The notes under the pieces: model-generated
Databases searched by the model: none
The model's input: only the letters and a program-made list of their open reading frames with translations
What the model was told of the DNA's origin: nothing
DNA from: JANOMH01 sp031422295
Lineage (GTDB): Bacteria; Pseudomonadota; Alphaproteobacteria; Rhodobacterales; Rhodobacteraceae
Direction of reading: 5' to 3'
Assembly: GCA_031422295.1 (NCBI GenBank)
Contig: JANOQM010000024.1
Span: 1 to 47,034 of the forward strand
DNA length: 47,034 bases
Shown here: positions 25,413 through 33,471 of the stretch, piece after piece
How the letters are laid out: every line of letters starts with the position of its first letter
Position numbering within the stretch: the stretch's first letter is position 1
Program-made: the position numbers and the translations under genes

Positions 25413-25520
25413 ATGTTGCAATCATGTGATCTTGATCCGCTACATCTTGCGCCGCGTAGCACAAATTGCCACCATGGAATCGAAGCAGTTATCTTTGACC
25501 CCCCAAACAAGGAGTGCTTT

Positions 25521-26558
25521 TTGACCCTAACCATCCTGCCGAACCCCGCTAGGTCCAGCCCTGCCACAGAACAGGTTCTGGAGTTTCCTGACAACTTTCT
25601 GTTGATCGACTTGTGTGGCGAACACGACCGCCATCTTGCCGCGATCGAAGAAAAACTGGGTGTTCAGATCCTGCGCCGGGGCAATATGGTTTCCGTTATT
25701 GGCGAGGCTGGTGCCGGAAAAGTGGCGGCAGCGGTTCTGCAGGCGCTGTATTCCCGGCTGGAGTCTGGCCGTAGTGTTGAAGCAGGCGATGTGGACCGCG
25801 AACTGCGCATGGGTCCACAGACAGGAGCAACGCAGACGATGGGTAAACACGAACCCGGCGATCAGATTGAAATGTTCAACCGTGATGGCCCCGGTGGCCG
25901 GATCGAGATCAAGACCCGCCGCAAGCATGTTGAACCCAGAACTGACGCACAAAAGGCCTATGCCCGCGCCCTGTTTGAACATGAAATGGCCTTTGGCATA
26001 GGTCCCGCTGGCACGGGCAAGACCTATATCGCTGTGGCCGTGGGTGTGACCATGCTGATTGGTGGACATGTGGATAAGATTGTCCTAAGTCGCCCGGCGG
26101 TTGAGGCGGGCGAACGCCTTGGGTTTTTGCCCGGCGATATGAAGGACAAGGTCGATCCGTACATGCAGCCGCTGTATGATGCGTTGAACGATTTTTTGCC
26201 CGCCAAACAGGTGGCCAAGATGATCGAAGATAAGATCATCGAAATTGCGCCCCTGGCTTTCATGCGCGGGCGCACTCTTGCCCGGTCGTTTGTCGTGTTG
26301 GATGAGGCGCAGAATGCGACATCAATGCAGATGAAGATGTTCCTGACCCGGCTGGGCGAGGGATCCCGTATGGTTATCACCGGCGACAGGACCCAGGTTG
26401 ATTTGCCGCGCGGCGTGCAATCGGGGCTGGCCGATGCCGAACGGCTGCTGAAACATATTCCCAAGATCAGCTTTAACTATTTCACCTCCCGCGACGTGGT
26501 CCGCCATCCACTGGTTGCGAAAATCATCGACGCTTATGATGCAGACACCGGCGCATGA
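25521..26558 (+). CDS. PhoH-like ATPase
   Basis: A 345-aa PhoH family P-loop ATPase. The Walker A motif is GPAGTGKT at 161-168 and Walker B is VVLDEAQN at 258-265, with the family segments SRPAVEAGE and DRTQVDLPRG. The role is unsettled; homologs sit beside ybeY and are linked to RNA metabolism. The start is a TTG at 25521, chosen because AAGGAG stands 6 bp before it and the conserved N terminus follows. The longer frame begins inside the terminator region. It leads the chain phoH-ybeY-corC-lnt. Confidence 0.93.
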   Translation: MTLTILPNPARSSPATEQVLEFPDNFLLIDLCGEHDRHLAAIEEKLGVQILRRGNMVSVIGEAGAGKVAAAVLQALYSRLESGRSVEAGDVDRELRMGPQTGATQTMGKHEPGDQIEMFNRDGPGGRIEIKTRRKHVEPRTDAQKAYARALFEHEMAFGIGPAGTGKTYIAVAVGVTMLIGGHVDKIVLSRPAVEAGERLGFLPGDMKDKVDPYMQPLYDALNDFLPAKQVAKMIEDKIIEIAPLAFMRGRTLARSFVVLDEAQNATSMQMKMFLTRLGEGSRMVITGDRTQVDLPRGVQSGLADAERLLKHIPKISFNYFTSRDVVRHPLVAKIIDAYDADTGA

Positions 26559-26576
26559 CCCGCATATACCGATTCC

Positions 26577-27077
26577 ATGCTGATTGATTGTCTGACGGAA
26601 GATCACAGATGGGAAGCGTTGGGCCTAGGGGCCCTCGCCGAGACGGCCGCAGCCGAGACCTTGCGCCAACTTGGACTTGATCCGGCGGAATACGAGATTT
26701 CGCTGCTGGGCTGCAATGATGCCCGCATTGCCGAACTGAACGCCGATTTCCGAGGCAAGCCGCAGCCGACCAATGTGCTTAGCTGGCCATCCGACGAACG
26801 CGGGGCCGAGGTGCCGGGTAAAATGCCGCTGGCCCCTGAAATTTCGCTACAGGACCTGACCGAACTGGGCGACATCGCAATCGCATTTGAAACCTGCGCC
26901 GCCGAGGCAGACGCCGTCGGCAAACCGTTGACCGCCCATGCCACGCATCTGATCGTGCATGGCACCCTGCATCTGCTGGGGTTCGATCACGAGCGCGACC
27001 TTGATGCCACGCTGATGGAGGGCCTCGAGGTGACGATACTTGGCAAACTGGGTCTGCCGGACCCATATGCTACTTAA
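26577..27077 (+). CDS. ybeY: endoribonuclease YbeY (rRNA maturation factor)
   Basis: YbeY, 166 aa, a zinc-dependent endoribonuclease for 16S rRNA 3'-end processing and ribosome quality control. The metal ligands are in HGTLHLLGFDH: His128, His132 and His138. The conserved TNVLSWP (residues 65-71) precedes the catalytic part. It follows phoH by 18 bp in the conserved order phoH-ybeY-corC-lnt. Confidence 0.95.
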   Translation: MLIDCLTEDHRWEALGLGALAETAAAETLRQLGLDPAEYEISLLGCNDARIAELNADFRGKPQPTNVLSWPSDERGAEVPGKMPLAPEISLQDLTELGDIAIAFETCAAEADAVGKPLTAHATHLIVHGTLHLLGFDHERDLDATLMEGLEVTILGKLGLPDPYAT

Positions 27078-27118
27078 ACTATCATTTCTGCGGTGCTTAC
27101 CGCAAAAGGCTGGAGACT

Positions 27119-28018
27119 ATGAGCGACACGAGCGAACCCACTGCTATTCCTGCCAGTAACAGCCAGGACATGCAGAACGATGACCCCGCTGAGGGGCAGC
27201 CGCGCAGCTTTTTCAGCCGGATCATCGACAAACTTACCCCATCTGACACGTCTGACCCCGATAGTGCGGCCTCGACTTATGCCGCGGCTGCCGTCTCGAT
27301 GCCCGGGATGAGCAATCTGCGCCGCATGCGGGTCGAAGATGTGTCTGTGCCCAAGGCTGATATTGTGGCCGTGCCCGTCACGCTGACAATGGACGCATTG
27401 GTTGACGCATTCCGCCAATCCGGGCTGACCCGCATTCCGGTCTATGATGGTACGCTCGATACGCCTATGGGTCTGATAAACCTTAAGGATTTTGCGCTGC
27501 GCCATGGATTTGAGGGTAGCAACACTGTGTTTGACCTGCGCGGCATGTTGCGGCCGCTGCTGTTTGTGCCGCCGTCGATGCCGCTGGGCGTGCTGTTGCA
27601 AAAGATGCAGGCCGAACGTATCCACATGGCGCTGGTGATTGACGAATACGGCGGAACGGATGGCCTTGTCACGATCGAGGACCTGCTGGAACAGGTCGTA
27701 GGCGAGATTGACGATGAACATGACGAGGCCGAGGCGCAGACCTTTGTAAAGGAAAAGCCGGGCGTGTGGCTGGCCCTTGCCAAGACCCCACTTGAGGAAT
27801 TTGAGGCCGCCATTGGCATGAACCTGACCGCCCACGCACAGATTGACGAAGAGGAAATCGATACTTTGGGTGGGCTTGTCTCTATGCTGTCCGGGCATCT
27901 GCCCGCGAGGGGCGAGGTGATCCGCCACCCTGACGGGCCAGAGTTCGAGGTCATCGACGCCGATCCCCGCCGAATTAAACGGCTGCGGGTACGGATGCCC
28001 AGCGCACAGGATGCCTGA
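27119..28018 (+). CDS. CorC/HlyC-like CBS-domain protein
   Basis: A 299-aa soluble protein with a charged N-terminal region, two CBS domains (about residues 60-195, with TRIPVYD and EYGGTDGLVTIEDLLEQV) and a C-terminal transporter-associated CorC_HlyC domain (about 215-298). There is no DUF21 membrane part, so it belongs to the short, cytoplasmic CorC group. Homologs are annotated as magnesium/cobalt efflux factors, but this role is not firmly proved. Its stop overlaps the start of lnt by 8 bp. Confidence 0.88.
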   Translation: MSDTSEPTAIPASNSQDMQNDDPAEGQPRSFFSRIIDKLTPSDTSDPDSAASTYAAAAVSMPGMSNLRRMRVEDVSVPKADIVAVPVTLTMDALVDAFRQSGLTRIPVYDGTLDTPMGLINLKDFALRHGFEGSNTVFDLRGMLRPLLFVPPSMPLGVLLQKMQAERIHMALVIDEYGGTDGLVTIEDLLEQVVGEIDDEHDEAEAQTFVKEKPGVWLALAKTPLEEFEAAIGMNLTAHAQIDEEEIDTLGGLVSMLSGHLPARGEVIRHPDGPEFEVIDADPRRIKRLRVRMPSAQDA

Positions 28019-29507
28019 GGCGCTGAATAGGCTTGCCAATGCGCCGCCGCTATGGCGCGGAATGTTTCTGGCGGGTCTGGGGGCACTGGCGGCCTTGGGT
28101 CAAGCCCCCTGGGACCTACCGTGGGTCACGTTAGCCATACTGATCCTGATGCTGGCCCTGCCAGTCACGCATTGGAAAGCCACTGCTTTTAATGGTTGGG
28201 CCATGGGCTGCGGTTACTTTGGTGTCGCGCTGCACTGGATCACTCAGCCCTTTATGGTGGATGCCGCCCGTGATGGTTGGATGGCTCCGTTTGCGCTGAT
28301 CCTGCTGGCCGCCGGTCTGGCCTTGTTCTGGGCTATTGCTTTTGGTCTGGCGCAGCGCCTGGGTGGCGCGGCGCTGGCGCTGGTGGGATGCTGGACCGGG
28401 GCCGAGGTTGTGCGGTCACTGGCTTTTACTGGTTTTCCATGGGCACTGATCGGACATATCTGGATTGATACGCCTTTGGCGCAGCTGGCAGCCTATGTGG
28501 GACCGCATGGGTTGACCCTTTTGACATTGACATCTGCGGGTCTGGTGGCGTCGTTTCGAATATGGTCGCTTGCACCGGTCCTGTTGGCGGCAGGTGCGTG
28601 GTGGGCACTGGACCCCGGCCCGGCCCCGGCCCCCGACCCGACCGCCCCGGTGATCCGGCTGGTGCAACCCAATGTGCCGCAGGATGAAAAATGGGACCCG
28701 GTGCAGGTGCCCCTGCATTTTCAGCGCATTCTGGAGCTGACGGCCCGCGGACCCACGCCCGATCTGGTGGTCTGGCCAGAAACCGCTATACCGTGGCTGC
28801 TGGATCAGGCGCAGGGTGCGCTTGAATCCAGCGCTTTGGCCGCGCGAGGTGCGCCGGTCATTCTGGGCGTGCAGCGGCGCGAGGATGCCCGCTATTTCAA
28901 CGCTATGGCGGCGCTGGACCGGGTTGGTGCAGTGACGGCGGTCTATGACAAATCGCATTTGGTCCCGTTTGGAGAATATATTCCTTTTGGCGAAGTGTTG
29001 GGTCAGTTCGGCCTGCAGGGGTTGGCCGCATCGAACGGCGACGGTTTTAGTGCCGGGATTGGTCCTGCACTGATTGATGTGCCGGGCATCGGATTGGTCC
29101 TGCCGCTGATCTGTTACGAGGGGATATTTGCCGAAGAGGTAAATGCGCTGCCGGGCCGGGCGCGCCTGATGGTGCTCATCACCAATGACGCCTGGTTTGG
29201 CACGGATACCGGCCCTTATCAGCATTTCGCACAGGCCCGGCTGCGGGCGATTGAACAGGGGCTGCCGATGGTGCGGGTTGCCAATACTGGCATTTCGGGA
29301 CTGATCGACGCGCGGGGCCGCGTGCTGGGGCAGATTGGATTGGGCGAACAGGGTGTGCTGGATACTGCATTGCCCGCCGCCTTGGCGCCGACGGTCTATG
29401 CCCGGTTCGGTGATACACCCGTGCTGGTGTTGCTTGGACTCGTGGGACTGGGACTGATCGGGCGCAAATGGTGGTTTAAGGTTGACCCTGCCGTCAAGCC
29501 AAACTAG
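28011..29507 (+). CDS. lnt: apolipoprotein N-acyltransferase
   Basis: Lnt, 498 aa, the inner-membrane enzyme that adds the third acyl chain to the N-terminal cysteine of lipoproteins. The N-terminal half has several transmembrane segments. The nitrilase-like periplasmic domain holds the triad Glu257 (VWPETA), Lys314 (YDKSHLVPFGEY) and Cys368 (LICYEGIF). One more transmembrane helix is at the C terminus. It overlaps the CorC-like gene by 8 bp and ends 16 bp before the riboswitch of metK. Confidence 0.95.
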   Translation: MPEALNRLANAPPLWRGMFLAGLGALAALGQAPWDLPWVTLAILILMLALPVTHWKATAFNGWAMGCGYFGVALHWITQPFMVDAARDGWMAPFALILLAAGLALFWAIAFGLAQRLGGAALALVGCWTGAEVVRSLAFTGFPWALIGHIWIDTPLAQLAAYVGPHGLTLLTLTSAGLVASFRIWSLAPVLLAAGAWWALDPGPAPAPDPTAPVIRLVQPNVPQDEKWDPVQVPLHFQRILELTARGPTPDLVVWPETAIPWLLDQAQGALESSALAARGAPVILGVQRREDARYFNAMAALDRVGAVTAVYDKSHLVPFGEYIPFGEVLGQFGLQGLAASNGDGFSAGIGPALIDVPGIGLVLPLICYEGIFAEEVNALPGRARLMVLITNDAWFGTDTGPYQHFAQARLRAIEQGLPMVRVANTGISGLIDARGRVLGQIGLGEQGVLDTALPAALAPTVYARFGDTPVLVLLGLVGLGLIGRKWWFKVDPAVKPN

Positions 29508-29523
29508 CCAAGGCCAATCAACT

Positions 29524-29567
29524 GGCACAACGGCTTCCTGGCGTGCAGTGACTATGCAATGGAGCAC
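29524..29567 (+). promoter_or_regulatory. SAM/SAH-type riboswitch of metK
   Basis: The leader GGCACAACGGCTTCCTGGCG followed by TGC, then AGTGACTATGCAATGGAGCA, fits the SAM/SAH riboswitch found before metK in Rhodobacterales. A stem pairs GCAC (29525-29528) with GTGC (29543-29546). The loop GCTTCC can pair with GGAGC at 29561-29565 to form the pseudoknot. Because GGAG is also the ribosome-binding site, 8 bp before the ATG at 29574, binding of SAM (or SAH) would block translation initiation. The fit is by recognition of sequence and structure, not by a covariance search. Confidence 0.88.
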
Positions 29568-29573
29568 TTCCCC

Positions 29574-30755
29574 ATGTCCCGACTAGACTATGTTTTCACT
29601 TCGGAATCCGTTTCCGAAGGGCACCCTGACAAGCTGTGCGACCGAATCTCGGACGCCGTGCTTGACGCCTTTCTGACCATCCAGCCCGAGGCGCGCGTGG
29701 CCTGCGAAACCTTCGCCACCACCAATCGCGTGGTGATTGGAGGCGAGGTCGGCCTGTCCGATCCCGCCAAGCTGGCGCAAATGATGGCGGCGGTCGAGGG
29801 GATCACCCGGGCCGCGATCAAGGATATCGGCTATGAACAGGACAAGTTCCACCACGCCACCTGCGAGATTACCAATCTGCTGCACGAGCAATCCGCCCAT
29901 ATCGCCCAAGGGGTTGATGCCAAGGCGGGTAAAGAGGAGGGGGCCGGCGATCAGGGGATCATGTTTGGCTACGCCACCCGCGAAACCCCCGAACTGATGC
30001 CCGCCCCGATCCAGTATGCCCACGCGATCCTGCGCCGTTTGGCCGAAGTACGCAAATCCGGGCAGGAACCGACCCTGCGTCCCGATGCGAAATCCCAGAT
30101 TTCGTTGCGGTATGCGGGGGGCAAGCCGGTCGAGGTGACGTCGATTGTGCTGTCCACACAGCATGCTTTGGAAACCCAGACCAGTGGCGATATCCGGGCT
30201 TTGGTCGAACCTTATATTCGCGAGGTTCTGCCGGAAAGCTGGATCACCGCCGCCACCAAATGGTGGGTCAATCCGACCGGGACCTTTGTGATCGGTGGCC
30301 CGGATGGCGACACTGGCCTGACCGGGCGCAAGATCATTGTCGACACATACGGCGGGGCTGCCCCGCATGGTGGTGGCGCGTTCAGCGGCAAGGACCCGAC
30401 AAAGGTGGACCGCTCTGCCGCCTACGCCGCCCGCTATCTGGCCAAGAATGTGGTCGCTGCCGGGATGGCCGACCGCTGCACGATCCAGTTGTCCTATGCC
30501 ATTGGCGTGGCCCGCCCGCTCTCGATCTATGCCGATACGCATGGCACCGGGCAGGTTTCGCCCGAGGCGATTGAACGCGCCATTGACCAAGCCATGGACC
30601 TGACGCCGCGTGGCATACGCGAACATTTGGGCCTGAACCGACCAATTTATGCCCGCACCTCGGCCTACGGCCACTTTGGCCGCGCGCCAGAGGCAGATGG
30701 TGGGTTCAGCTGGGAACGCACTGATCTGGCCGAGGCATTGAAACGGGCGGTTTGA
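29574..30755 (+). CDS. metK: S-adenosylmethionine synthetase
   Basis: MetK, 393 aa, which makes SAM from methionine and ATP. Characteristic segments are SEGHPDKLCD near the start, GAGDQGIMFGY (about residue 123) and GGGAFSGKDPTKVDRSAAY (about residue 267). The start at 29574 is chosen over the ATG at 29559, because the latter lies inside the riboswitch and GGAG serves as the ribosome-binding site for 29574. The gene follows lnt on the same strand, but the riboswitch gives it its own control. A REP-like palindrome follows the stop. Confidence 0.97.
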   Translation: MSRLDYVFTSESVSEGHPDKLCDRISDAVLDAFLTIQPEARVACETFATTNRVVIGGEVGLSDPAKLAQMMAAVEGITRAAIKDIGYEQDKFHHATCEITNLLHEQSAHIAQGVDAKAGKEEGAGDQGIMFGYATRETPELMPAPIQYAHAILRRLAEVRKSGQEPTLRPDAKSQISLRYAGGKPVEVTSIVLSTQHALETQTSGDIRALVEPYIREVLPESWITAATKWWVNPTGTFVIGGPDGDTGLTGRKIIVDTYGGAAPHGGGAFSGKDPTKVDRSAAYAARYLAKNVVAAGMADRCTIQLSYAIGVARPLSIYADTHGTGQVSPEAIERAIDQAMDLTPRGIREHLGLNRPIYARTSAYGHFGRAPEADGGFSWERTDLAEALKRAV

Positions 30756-30763
30756 AAAGCGGG

Positions 30764-30779
30764 GTGGGTTAAAACCCAC
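30764..30779. repeat. REP-like palindrome, copy 5 (stem only)
   Basis: GTGGGTT-AA-AACCCAC, the same stem as copy 3, 8 bp after the metK stop. Neither side has the GTAAG head, so this copy is truncated or diverged. Confidence 0.75.
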
Positions 30780-30803
30780 CCATTTGCGGACGCGACATGC
30801 AAC

Positions 30804-31028
30804 ATGATTGTCGGCGGACCGGGATCGGGTAAGTCTACTCTGGCCCGCCCCGAGATGCCTGCGAATGGTTCCGAACTTTTGGATACTGCATTTCTGGCCG
30901 AAGCGGTTTTCTAGGACAGACGCAAAGGATTGAACCTGTTGGCCAAGATGCAAGGTCGGACCCGGACCCTTAACTTGACCAGCCGGCGCGCCGTGCGCAA
31001 TTTCAGCGCTGATCCTGATAAAAAGTAA
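30804..31028 (+). pseudogene. remnant of a P-loop kinase (FlaR/topology-modulator type)
   Basis: A decayed gene between metK and maeB. From the ATG at 30804 it reads MIVGGPGSGKSTLAR, a clear Walker A motif at an N terminus. That frame soon loses similarity and stops at 30912-30914. Near the end another frame reads LNLTSRRAVRNFSA with a TAA at 31026-31028, as in the C termini of adenylate-kinase-like 'topology modulation' proteins. About 100 codons of the middle are missing and the frame is broken, so it is not functional. REP-like palindromes lie on both sides. Confidence 0.65.
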
Positions 31029-31053
31029 GGTGGGTTTTTTAAAACCACCTTAC
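31025..31053. repeat. REP-like palindrome, copy 6 (full, two-headed)
   Basis: GTAAG-GTGGGTTTTTTAAAACCAC-CTTAC, nearly symmetrical, with a head at both ends and runs of T and A in the middle. It lies between convergent genes and could also act as a bidirectional terminator. The TAA of the kinase remnant and the TAA of maeB (minus strand, 31052-31050) are part of it. Confidence 0.8.
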
Positions 31054-33341
31054 CCGTAATGCCCTACAGGTGTGCCCGCCAAGGCCGCGATATTGAGCAA
31101 CCCTCGTGCAGTGATCGACGGCGTCACTATATGCGCCCGGTTGCCCATGCCCATCAGGATCGGCCCAACTTCGAGGCCCCCGCCCTTCATTTTCAGGATG
31201 TTGCGCACGCCGGATGCCGCATCGGAATTGGCGAATACCAGCGTATTAGCTGGCCCTTTGATCCGCGAGGCGGGGAAAATCCGGTCGCGCAGGTCCTGAT
31301 CAAGGGCGGCATCAACATGCATTTCGCCCTCATAGGCAAAATCGCGCGGCGCTGCGTTCAATATGTCCAATGCCGCCCGCATCCGGCGGCCAGAATCACA
31401 ATCCAGATTGCCAAATTGCGAGTGCGAACACAGCGCGATTTTTGGGTCCAGCCCAAAGCGACGCACATGCCTAGCGCATCCGATGACGGTTTCAGCGATT
31501 TGAGTCGGGGTCGGCTCTGGGTGGACCTGTGTATCTGCGATAAACAGAGGCCCGTCTTCCAGAATCATCAGGCTGAGTGCGCCAATCGGGTGCAGCCCGG
31601 CGGTGCCCAAAACCTGCCCCACATAGTTCATATGCCACAAAAATTGCCCGAATGTGCCGCAAATCAGGCTGTCGGCCTCTCCCCTTTGCACCATCACGGC
31701 TCCAATCGCGGTGGTATTGGTTCGCATGATAGCTTTGGCCAGATCAGGCGTTACGCCGCGCCGCGCCAGCAGATCGTGATAGGTGCCCCAATAGTCGCGG
31801 TAGCGCGGGTCGTTTTCCGGGTTCACGATATCAAAATCGGTCTGTGGCCGGATTTTCAGGCCCGCGCGTTCACAGCGGGCGGCGATAACCTCGGGTCGGC
31901 CGACGAGGATCGGTTTATAGGTCATCTCTTCGATCATCGCTTGTGCAGCGCGCAGCACCCGTTCATCTTCACCCTCGGCAAAGACAATTGTCCGGCTTCC
32001 CGACCGTGCCGCCTCAAACAAGGGCCGCATAATCAGGGCGGATTTGAACACTGATCCGTCGAGTTTCTCGCGGTACGCCTTCATATCGGTAATCGGGCGG
32101 GTTGCGACCCCGGTTTCCATCGCCGCACGCGCCACAGCGCTGGCCACCACACCGATCAGGCGGGGATCGAACGGTTTGGGAATCAGATAATCGGGACCAA
32201 AAGTGAGTTGTTCACCACGATATGCCGCCGCCGCCTCGGCGCTGGTTGTGGCGCGGGCCAGTTCGGCGATCCCTTCGATACAGGCGATTTTCATCGCCTC
32301 GTTGATCTCGGTAGCACCGACATCAAGCGCACCGCGAAAAATAAACGGGAAACACAGCACATTATTGACTTGATTGGGATAATCGCTGCGCCCGGTGGCA
32401 ATGATTGCATCTGGGGCCACGGCGCGGGCGGCGCTGGGTTCAATTTCGGGCGATGGATTGGCGAGGGCAAAGATGATCGGGCGGGGGGTCATTTTGGCGA
32501 CCATCTCGGGCGTCAGAACGCCGGGGCCGGACAGGCCAAGGAACATATCGGCCCCGGTGATCACATCAGCCAGCGTTGCAGCAGTGGTGCCTTGGGCATA
32601 GTCAGCTTTTTGCGCGGTCATATCGGTGGTGCGACCCGCGTACACCAGTCCCTGAAGATCACATAACCAGACGTTTTCGCGCTTAACACCCAGTTGCAGA
32701 AGCATATTGAGGCAAGCGATGCCAGCTGCACCGCCACCAGTGGACACGATTTTCACCTCGGCAAAGGTTTTGCCAGCCACCCGCAATGCATTTTTGGTGG
32801 CCGCACCTACGACGATTGCGGTGCCATGCTGATCGTCATGAAAAACCGGAATTTTCATCCGCTCCCGACATAGTTTTTCGACGATAAAACAATCAGGGGC
32901 CTTGATATCCTCAAGATTGATTGCGCCAAAGGTCGGCTCCAGCGCACAGACAATGTCGGCGAGTTTATGCGGGTCGGGTTCGTTCAGCTCGATGTCGAAA
33001 CAGTCGATATTGGCGAACTTCTTGAACAATACGGCCTTACCCTCCATCACCGGCTTGCTGGCCAACGCGCCGATATTGCCAAGGCCCAACACGGCGGTGC
33101 CGTTGGTCACGACCGCCACCAGATTGCCCCGTGCGGTGTAATCGCGGGCGGTGTCGGGGTTCGCCTTGATCTCCAGGCAGGCCTCGGCCACGCCGGGGGA
33201 ATAGGCGCGGGCCAGATCGCGGCCATTTGCCAACGGTTTGGTCGCCCGGATTTCCAGTTTGCCGGGCTTGGGGTAGCGATGATAGTCAAGGGCGGCCTGG
33301 CGTTGGCTTTCACGGTCCAGATCGCGCGGAGTCTCGGTCAT
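31050..33341 (-). CDS. maeB: NADP-dependent malic enzyme (MaeB type, fused to phosphotransacetylase-like domain)
   Basis: A 763-aa fusion. Residues 1-430 are the malic enzyme part, oxidising malate to pyruvate and CO2 with NADP; it has FHDDQHGTA, GGGAAGIACLN and ANPSPEI. Residues 430-763 resemble phosphate acetyltransferase; in MaeB proteins this domain is usually regulatory, not catalytic. The single gene is convergent with the kinase remnant, and its stop lies inside REP copy 6. The start matches the family (MTETPRDLDRESQ). Confidence 0.95.
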   Translation of the reverse strand: MTETPRDLDRESQRQAALDYHRYPKPGKLEIRATKPLANGRDLARAYSPGVAEACLEIKANPDTARDYTARGNLVAVVTNGTAVLGLGNIGALASKPVMEGKAVLFKKFANIDCFDIELNEPDPHKLADIVCALEPTFGAINLEDIKAPDCFIVEKLCRERMKIPVFHDDQHGTAIVVGAATKNALRVAGKTFAEVKIVSTGGGAAGIACLNMLLQLGVKRENVWLCDLQGLVYAGRTTDMTAQKADYAQGTTAATLADVITGADMFLGLSGPGVLTPEMVAKMTPRPIIFALANPSPEIEPSAARAVAPDAIIATGRSDYPNQVNNVLCFPFIFRGALDVGATEINEAMKIACIEGIAELARATTSAEAAAAYRGEQLTFGPDYLIPKPFDPRLIGVVASAVARAAMETGVATRPITDMKAYREKLDGSVFKSALIMRPLFEAARSGSRTIVFAEGEDERVLRAAQAMIEEMTYKPILVGRPEVIAARCERAGLKIRPQTDFDIVNPENDPRYRDYWGTYHDLLARRGVTPDLAKAIMRTNTTAIGAVMVQRGEADSLICGTFGQFLWHMNYVGQVLGTAGLHPIGALSLMILEDGPLFIADTQVHPEPTPTQIAETVIGCARHVRRFGLDPKIALCSHSQFGNLDCDSGRRMRAALDILNAAPRDFAYEGEMHVDAALDQDLRDRIFPASRIKGPANTLVFANSDAASGVRNILKMKGGGLEVGPILMGMGNRAHIVTPSITARGLLNIAALAGTPVGHYG

Positions 33342-33471
33342 TTTCCATCCCTCAAGTCTTAGGGTAGTTCAGCGTTAAACTATTTTGCGTCTACGCCAAA
33401 TATATTGAGCTTTTATTAACCACGAATGGCTCCCCCTTGCAAATCCTCTGAGCAGGCCGCAGGGTTTGGCT

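Noticed and set aside
33405..33423. CtrA-like site before the nucleoside operon (TTGA-N7-TTAACCAC)
   Set aside because: Both halves deviate from TTAA-N7-TTAACCAT, and the region is AT-rich, so a chance match is more likely than for the sites at 21229 and 43203.
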